A program made the position numbers and the translations under genes. From Frigoriglobus tundricola (GTDB lineage: Bacteria; Planctomycetota; Planctomycetia; Gemmatales; Gemmataceae): 64,000 nt of DNA. Each line of letters begins with the position of its first letter. Within the stretch, counting starts at the first letter, position 1. This document shows, piece after piece, positions 60,676 through 64,000 of this stretch. The notes under the pieces are model-generated. The model was not told the DNA's origin. It searched no databases and was given only the letters and a program-made list of their open reading frames with translations. Location of the stretch: positions 4,464,001-4,528,000 of the forward strand of contig NZ_CP053452.2 of assembly GCF_013128195.2 (NCBI RefSeq), read 5' to 3'.

Positions 60676-62032
60676 GGAATGCCAATACGTTGCGGTTCTG
60701 CCGGCGGCACGAGGCGAGGACCGTCAAGATGCGTTCCACGAATCGGCTCCCGCGTTCGCTGTCGGTCCCGAAGCTGGTTTTGCGCCAGCACACCGCGTGG
60801 CGCACCTCGCGCTCGGCCGCGTTGTTGGTCGGTTCCACACCGACGACCCGCGCGAACGTCCACAACGACGCCTCGACGGCCAACAGGTCGCCGCAGGTGG
60901 CGGCGGTCTTGGCGCAGCCGCACGCAGCCCCGGTCCGCAGGTGCTCGCCGATCTGGTGACGCAATTCGGGGACGTAGTTCGATCGGAATGTGGACCGCGC
61001 GAGGGTTCCGTCCCGGACCCGATACCAATGCTCGAACAAGGCGTCCGAACTCGCCAACAGAGCCGCACCGATCGCCGTCCCGGAACCGCCGCGGTCGATC
61101 ATCGCCTGGAAATCGCGACGCAGGTGCGCCCAGCACAGCTGGCGCGTGTGCTTGGAAAGGTGCGTGTACACCGGATACCGGTCGGTCGTGTGGACGGCCG
61201 TCGAGCCCGCTCGCAGATCATCGAAGGCGCTTCGGCCCCGGGTCTTTCGGATCAGGAAGGCCACCACGAACGTGGTCACGGCCACCCACAACCAGGCCCG
61301 CTTGCGGCCTTGGGTCCAGCCGGTCTCGTCCACGTTGGCCGGTTGTCCGCGGGTGTAGATCAGGGCGTCCTCGGCCACCGGCTTCAACGCCTCCGCGGTT
61401 CGGTGCTGGAGCTTGCACACCATCGCCGGGCTCAGGGGCAGGCCGAACAGGTCGGCGAACAATTGGCTCGTGCCGCGCTTGCCCAGGCGGCACGAGCCGG
61501 TGAGCACCGCGGCCACCGCCTGAGCCCGGGGTCCGTATCCGGTCGCCGCCTCGGCCGGCACCGTCGCCGCGGTCGTCGTGCCGCAGTGCGGGCACCGGAG
61601 CCGGTGGCACCGATACTCGGTGACGTGAGGCGTGATGACGGGGATCTCGTGGACCTGATGAACGGCCGGTTGTGGGTCGTCCCCGGTCAACGGGTGCGCA
61701 CAGTCCCGGCACGTGGACGGCTTAAGTGCCCGGATCTCATCGGGCGGCAGCAGGGTGCGTTCGGCTTTGGGGTGCCCCGGTTGCCCGCCTCGTCTCTTGC
61801 CCGAGGGCGGCTTGGGCGGGGCCGGTTTCACGTGCGGGGCGTCGGACGAAGGGGGCTTGGACGAGTTGGTGGAGTTCTGGTTGAGACGGGCCTCGAGTTC
61901 CGCGACGCGGGTGGTGAGCCCGGTGACCTGGGCGGTGAGTTCGGCAATCGTGGCCTCAAGAATGCGGATATACGCCACGACCTGTGGGGGCAGGTCGCTC
62001 GGGAGTTCCGGCGGTTGAGGGACAGGCGTCAT
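60614..62032 (-). CDS. IS66-family transposase (TnpC-like)
   Basis: A 472-residue protein: N-terminal coiled coil (ATIAELTAQVTGLTTRVAELEARLNQNSTNSSKPPSSD), a zinc-finger-like part (CRDCAHPL...CHRLRCPHCG), and the DDE domain of IS66 transposases (ANVDETGWTQGRKRAWLWVAVT, SFDDLRAG-like segment, VHTTDRYPVYTH, LCWAHLRRDFQAM, and PTNNAAEREVRHAVCWRKTSFGTDSERG with the catalytic Glu). It appears complete. Confidence 0.95.
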   Translation of the reverse strand: MTPVPQPPELPSDLPPQVVAYIRILEATIAELTAQVTGLTTRVAELEARLNQNSTNSSKPPSSDAPHVKPAPPKPPSGKRRGGQPGHPKAERTLLPPDEIRALKPSTCRDCAHPLTGDDPQPAVHQVHEIPVITPHVTEYRCHRLRCPHCGTTTAATVPAEAATGYGPRAQAVAAVLTGSCRLGKRGTSQLFADLFGLPLSPAMVCKLQHRTAEALKPVAEDALIYTRGQPANVDETGWTQGRKRAWLWVAVTTFVVAFLIRKTRGRSAFDDLRAGSTAVHTTDRYPVYTHLSKHTRQLCWAHLRRDFQAMIDRGGSGTAIGAALLASSDALFEHWYRVRDGTLARSTFRSNYVPELRHQIGEHLRTGAACGCAKTAATCGDLLAVEASLWTFARVVGVEPTNNAAEREVRHAVCWRKTSFGTDSERGSRFVERILTVLASCRRQNRNVLAFLTDAIRAHRNGEPAPTLLPA

Positions 62033-62170
62033 CGCGTCCGTTCAATTACGGAAGACGGGTATGTGAGGCAACCACTCACGGACCTCATGCAAAAAGCCCT
62101 GAAAAACGCAGGGCCAGTCTCCTGTGAACGGTTACCGGTGTCGTCGGGACCGAAGGTCTCGTGCGTCTGA

Positions 62171-63333
62171 TATTACTTCGGCAAGGAAGTTGCTCAAAAC
62201 TAGACGAGTCCACATTGAGGCCCTGATGGGTCTTGCCATCGTCCGATAGGTTGCTGTGTCATGGCGATCACCTTGCCGGATTCTCGTGGGCTGTCCGACG
62301 ACGTCATGCAGGCGTTGCGCGTGCGCGCGTTGCACGCGATCGAGTCCGGGTTCTCGCAAGCCGATGTGGCCCGCGTGCTGGGTGTGGCGGGTGAAACGGT
62401 GTCGCGTTGGTGGACGGCGTACACGACCGGCGGGTTGGACGCCCTGCCCCAGGATCGCACCGGGCGCCCGGTCGGAACCGGGCGCACCCTTTCCGACACA
62501 CAGTGTGCTCATCTGCAACAGCTCCTGGACACAAAGAGCCCGGCGGATCTGGGGATCGCCGCGCCGGTGTGGAACCGTCGCGCGGTTCGCGATCTGATCC
62601 TCAAGGAGTACGGGCTCCGGATGCCGATCCGCACCGTGGGGGAATACCTGCGGCGCTGGGGCTACACGGCCAAGAAGCCGTCCCGCCACGCCCGCAAACA
62701 AGACCCCGACGAAGTGCGGGAGTGGCTCGAGCAGACGTACCCGGCCATTGAGAAGCTGGCCCGGGTGGAACGGGCCACCATCTTCTGGTGCGATGAAACG
62801 GGGGTCGCCGCCGACGCGTATCCCGGTTACGGGTACGCCCGCGCGGGCGAACGGGCGACGATCCAGGTTCCCGATCCGCACATCCGGATCAACATGGTGT
62901 CCGGGATCAGCAACACGGGCGAGGTGCGGTTCATGACGTACGCGGGGACGATGACCGCCGAACGGTTCATCGCGTTCCTGAAGCAGCTGCTGGCGACCGT
63001 GCCGGGCGCGATCTTTGTGATCGTGGATAGCTTGTCGGCCCACACCACGGAGACGGTCGCCACGTGGGTACAAGAGCATGAGGAACGCGTGGCCGTGTTT
63101 TATCTGCCCCGGTACAGCCCCGAATTGAACCCCGACGAATATCTCAACAACGACCTGAAGGGGAACGTGCATGACGCCGGCTTGCCCGACACCAGCAAGA
63201 CCTTGCGATCGCGCGTCCAACGCTTCATGCACAAGCTCCTCATGCTCCCCAAACACGTGATGAGCTACTTCCTCCACCCCAAGATCAGCTATTGCTCATC
63301 AGATTAATGACAATCTTGTTTGCCGAGGTAATA
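62171..63333 (+). mobile_element. IS630-family element inserted in the Uma2 gene, TA duplicated
   Basis: Element 62173-63331 (1159 bp) with TA on each side. Inverted ends TTACTTCGGCAAGGAAG (left) and TTACCTCGGCAAACAAG (right, reverse complement), sharing most positions. Removal with one TA restores the Uma2 frame (TA-TCAGACG). Confidence 0.9.
62261..63307 (+). CDS. IS630-family transposase
   Basis: A 348-residue single-frame transposase. N-terminal helix-turn-helix (FSQADVARVLGVAGETVSRWWTAY), middle GIAAPVWNRRAVRDLILKEYG, and DDE residues: CDETGVA, VDSLSAH (D with Ser in place of the usual Asn) and ELNPDEYLNNDLKG. It differs from the IS630 at 41138 in being one continuous frame, so two distinct IS630 subtypes are present. 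Confidence 0.93.
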   Translation: MAITLPDSRGLSDDVMQALRVRALHAIESGFSQADVARVLGVAGETVSRWWTAYTTGGLDALPQDRTGRPVGTGRTLSDTQCAHLQQLLDTKSPADLGIAAPVWNRRAVRDLILKEYGLRMPIRTVGEYLRRWGYTAKKPSRHARKQDPDEVREWLEQTYPAIEKLARVERATIFWCDETGVAADAYPGYGYARAGERATIQVPDPHIRINMVSGISNTGEVRFMTYAGTMTAERFIAFLKQLLATVPGAIFVIVDSLSAHTTETVATWVQEHEERVAVFYLPRYSPELNPDEYLNNDLKGNVHDAGLPDTSKTLRSRVQRFMHKLLMLPKHVMSYFLHPKISYCSSD

Positions 63334-63874
63334 GGCCGTAGTGCCGAGCGTCGCCATGTGTTGCGGGTTGCGGAAGGCGTGAAGCGCGTGGCCGTTGAGG
63401 CCGAGCACCCAGTAGTCCGGGACGCCGGCGGTGGCGTACAGTTCGGCTTTTATTGTCGTATTCATTGGGAAATTGTGCGAATCCGAGACTTCTACGATCA
63501 GGTCTGAAGTTGTCGGGTGTTCGTGGAAGTCTCGGGGCTCGCCTCGAACGACGGAGATGTTGGGGACCGGGTCGGTGTAGACGCCGATGGGGAACGGTGA
63601 CTGTTGTCTCGTGACCCAGCCCCGGCCGAAAGCTGTCCAAATGGCATCTGCGGTCTAGCCGAGGGCGCAAGCGAACGGCGGCGTCATCTGTCCCTGTTCG
63701 AGAATTGCACCATCGATCAGGATCGGCCGGCGCCCCTCGAACAAGCCGTGTTCGCCGATGAAGTGGAACTCGGCGATCGTCCACCGCCGCGGTTGGGGCG
63801 CGCACGCCAGCAGACGCGCGGGCGGCCACGGTGCTTGGGCGGGCATACTTCACCTCCAACATATAAGGGTACCG

Positions 63875-64000
63875 TCAGCTTTTCCCTAACAGGAGGTCAA
63901 CCACCCAGCACCCGCGAACGTGCGGTTGTGTGGCGTTGCGACAGTGGTCGAGGATGTCGGCGCTGTCGCAGCCGGCGTCTTGCAGTGCATCGGCCAGAAT
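63875..64000 (-). CDS. Tail-family protein, C-terminal end (partial, continues beyond the window)
   Basis: The last 41 residues on the minus strand read ILADALQDAGCDSADILDHCR...HVRGCWVVDLLLGKS, stop TGA at 63877-63875: the same tail as the three paralogues at 44995-46990. Its start is beyond the right edge. It precedes the Uma2 gene by 28 bases. Confidence 0.88.
   Translation of the reverse strand: MLADALQDAGCDSADILDHCRNATQPHVRGCWVVDLLLGKS

Larger units (their letters stand above)
60545..62135 (-). mobile_element. IS66-family insertion element (solo tnpC type)
   Basis: 1591 bp. Terminal inverted repeats: left GTAGCCGTTCACAGG (60545-60559), right as reverse complement GTAACCGTTCACAGG (62135-62121), 14 of 15 matching. 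It holds only a TnpC-like transposase and no tnpA/tnpB, as in the ISBst12-like subgroup. No 8-bp target duplication is visible (CGAAACGA on the left, CGGTGTCG on the right), suggesting rearrangement after insertion. Confidence 0.88.
62136..63846 (-). pseudogene. Uma2-family endonuclease gene broken by IS630, truncated by IS66, with a TAG stop
   Basis: Starts at the ATG at 63846 (GGAGG upstream). It reads RRWTIAEFHFIGEHGLFEGRRPILIDGAILEQGQMTPPFACALG then TAG (63657-63655), then in frame TADAIWTAFGRGWV...PNISVVRGEPRDFHEHPTTSDLIVEVSDSHNF...TKAELYATAGVPDYWVLGLNG to TTA before the IS630 at 63331. After the IS (TA shared) the frame resumes YQTHETFGPDDT at 62172-62136, where the IS66 element cuts off the last roughly 17 residues. 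It is preceded by a tail-family gene on the same strand (stop at 63875), as at 46343-47632. Confidence 0.88.

Noticed and set aside
63299-63862. Open frame on the minus strand over the Uma2 remnant
   Set aside because: It is in the wrong phase; the true Uma2 frame is recognisable by homology to the intact copy at 47018.

Overview
The window is high-GC, gene-dense DNA that reads as a planctomycete of the Gemmata type. The evidence is the protein families present: a TIGR03000 repeat protein, a DUF1559 pseudopilin-like protein with its small lipoprotein partner, a DUF1501 protein, a TIGR02996 protein, WXXGXW-repeat and His/Tyr-rich secreted proteins, ECF sigma factor/Ser-Thr kinase gene pairs, an ECF sigma factor fused to a membrane-anchored thioredoxin, and a lysine/alanine-rich histone H1-like protein. 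No rRNA, tRNA or CRISPR array was found.

Layout. 1-8.3 kb: tail of a probable arginine decarboxylase, a lipoprotein, a small membrane protein, a creatininase-family hydrolase, an MFS transporter, a Cys/Gly-rich TIGR03000 protein, an S41 (CtpA-type) protease, an RluA-type pseudouridine synthase and a crotonase-family enzyme. 8.4-14.4 kb: a thioredoxin-like secreted protein whose reading frame contains one in-frame UGA followed by a SECIS-like hairpin (candidate selenoprotein), a membrane protein, a frameshifted redoxin-like gene, two conserved proteins of unknown function and leuD. 14.7-23.1 kb: an FHA-GAF-sigma54 activator, the sigma-TlpA fusion, a WXXGXW surface protein, two small secreted proteins and a small sigma-like regulator. 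23.3-31 kb: an esterase/SMP-30 fusion, an alpha/beta hydrolase lipoprotein, a HEAT-repeat protein, an aldehyde dehydrogenase, a Pro-rich lipoprotein and the H1-like protein. 31-44 kb: a WD40 Ser/Thr kinase with its sigma factor, DUF1501, transaldolase, DUF1559, and a second sigma/kinase pair whose kinase is broken by an IS630-family element and two single-base lesions. 44-55 kb: a tRNA-dihydrouridine synthase, three tandem paralogues with a shared C-terminal tail, Uma2, a cytochrome-like protein, a LamG/purple-acid-phosphatase-type phosphoesterase, psuG, a duplicated zinc-ribbon membrane protein, a TIGR02996 protein and gatB. 55-64 kb: an Rrf2 regulator beside cysH (sulfate assimilation), a cobalamin adenosyltransferase, a GT-C-like membrane protein, and a mobile island: a DUF1778/GNAT toxin-antitoxin pair, an IS66-type element, a second IS630 element and an Uma2 gene broken by both elements.

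Small palindromic dispersed repeats occur throughout, in at least six sequence families. Three are translated in frame inside genes: the pseudouridine synthase N-terminus, a surface loop of the aldehyde dehydrogenase, and the HRD-DFG segment of a protein kinase. A fourth family took part in a 210-bp tandem duplication that doubled a zinc ribbon. The most notable single observation is the candidate selenoprotein at 8493-9449 (minus). Three genes appear to lack one base each within GC-rich runs, which may be real decay or sequencing error.
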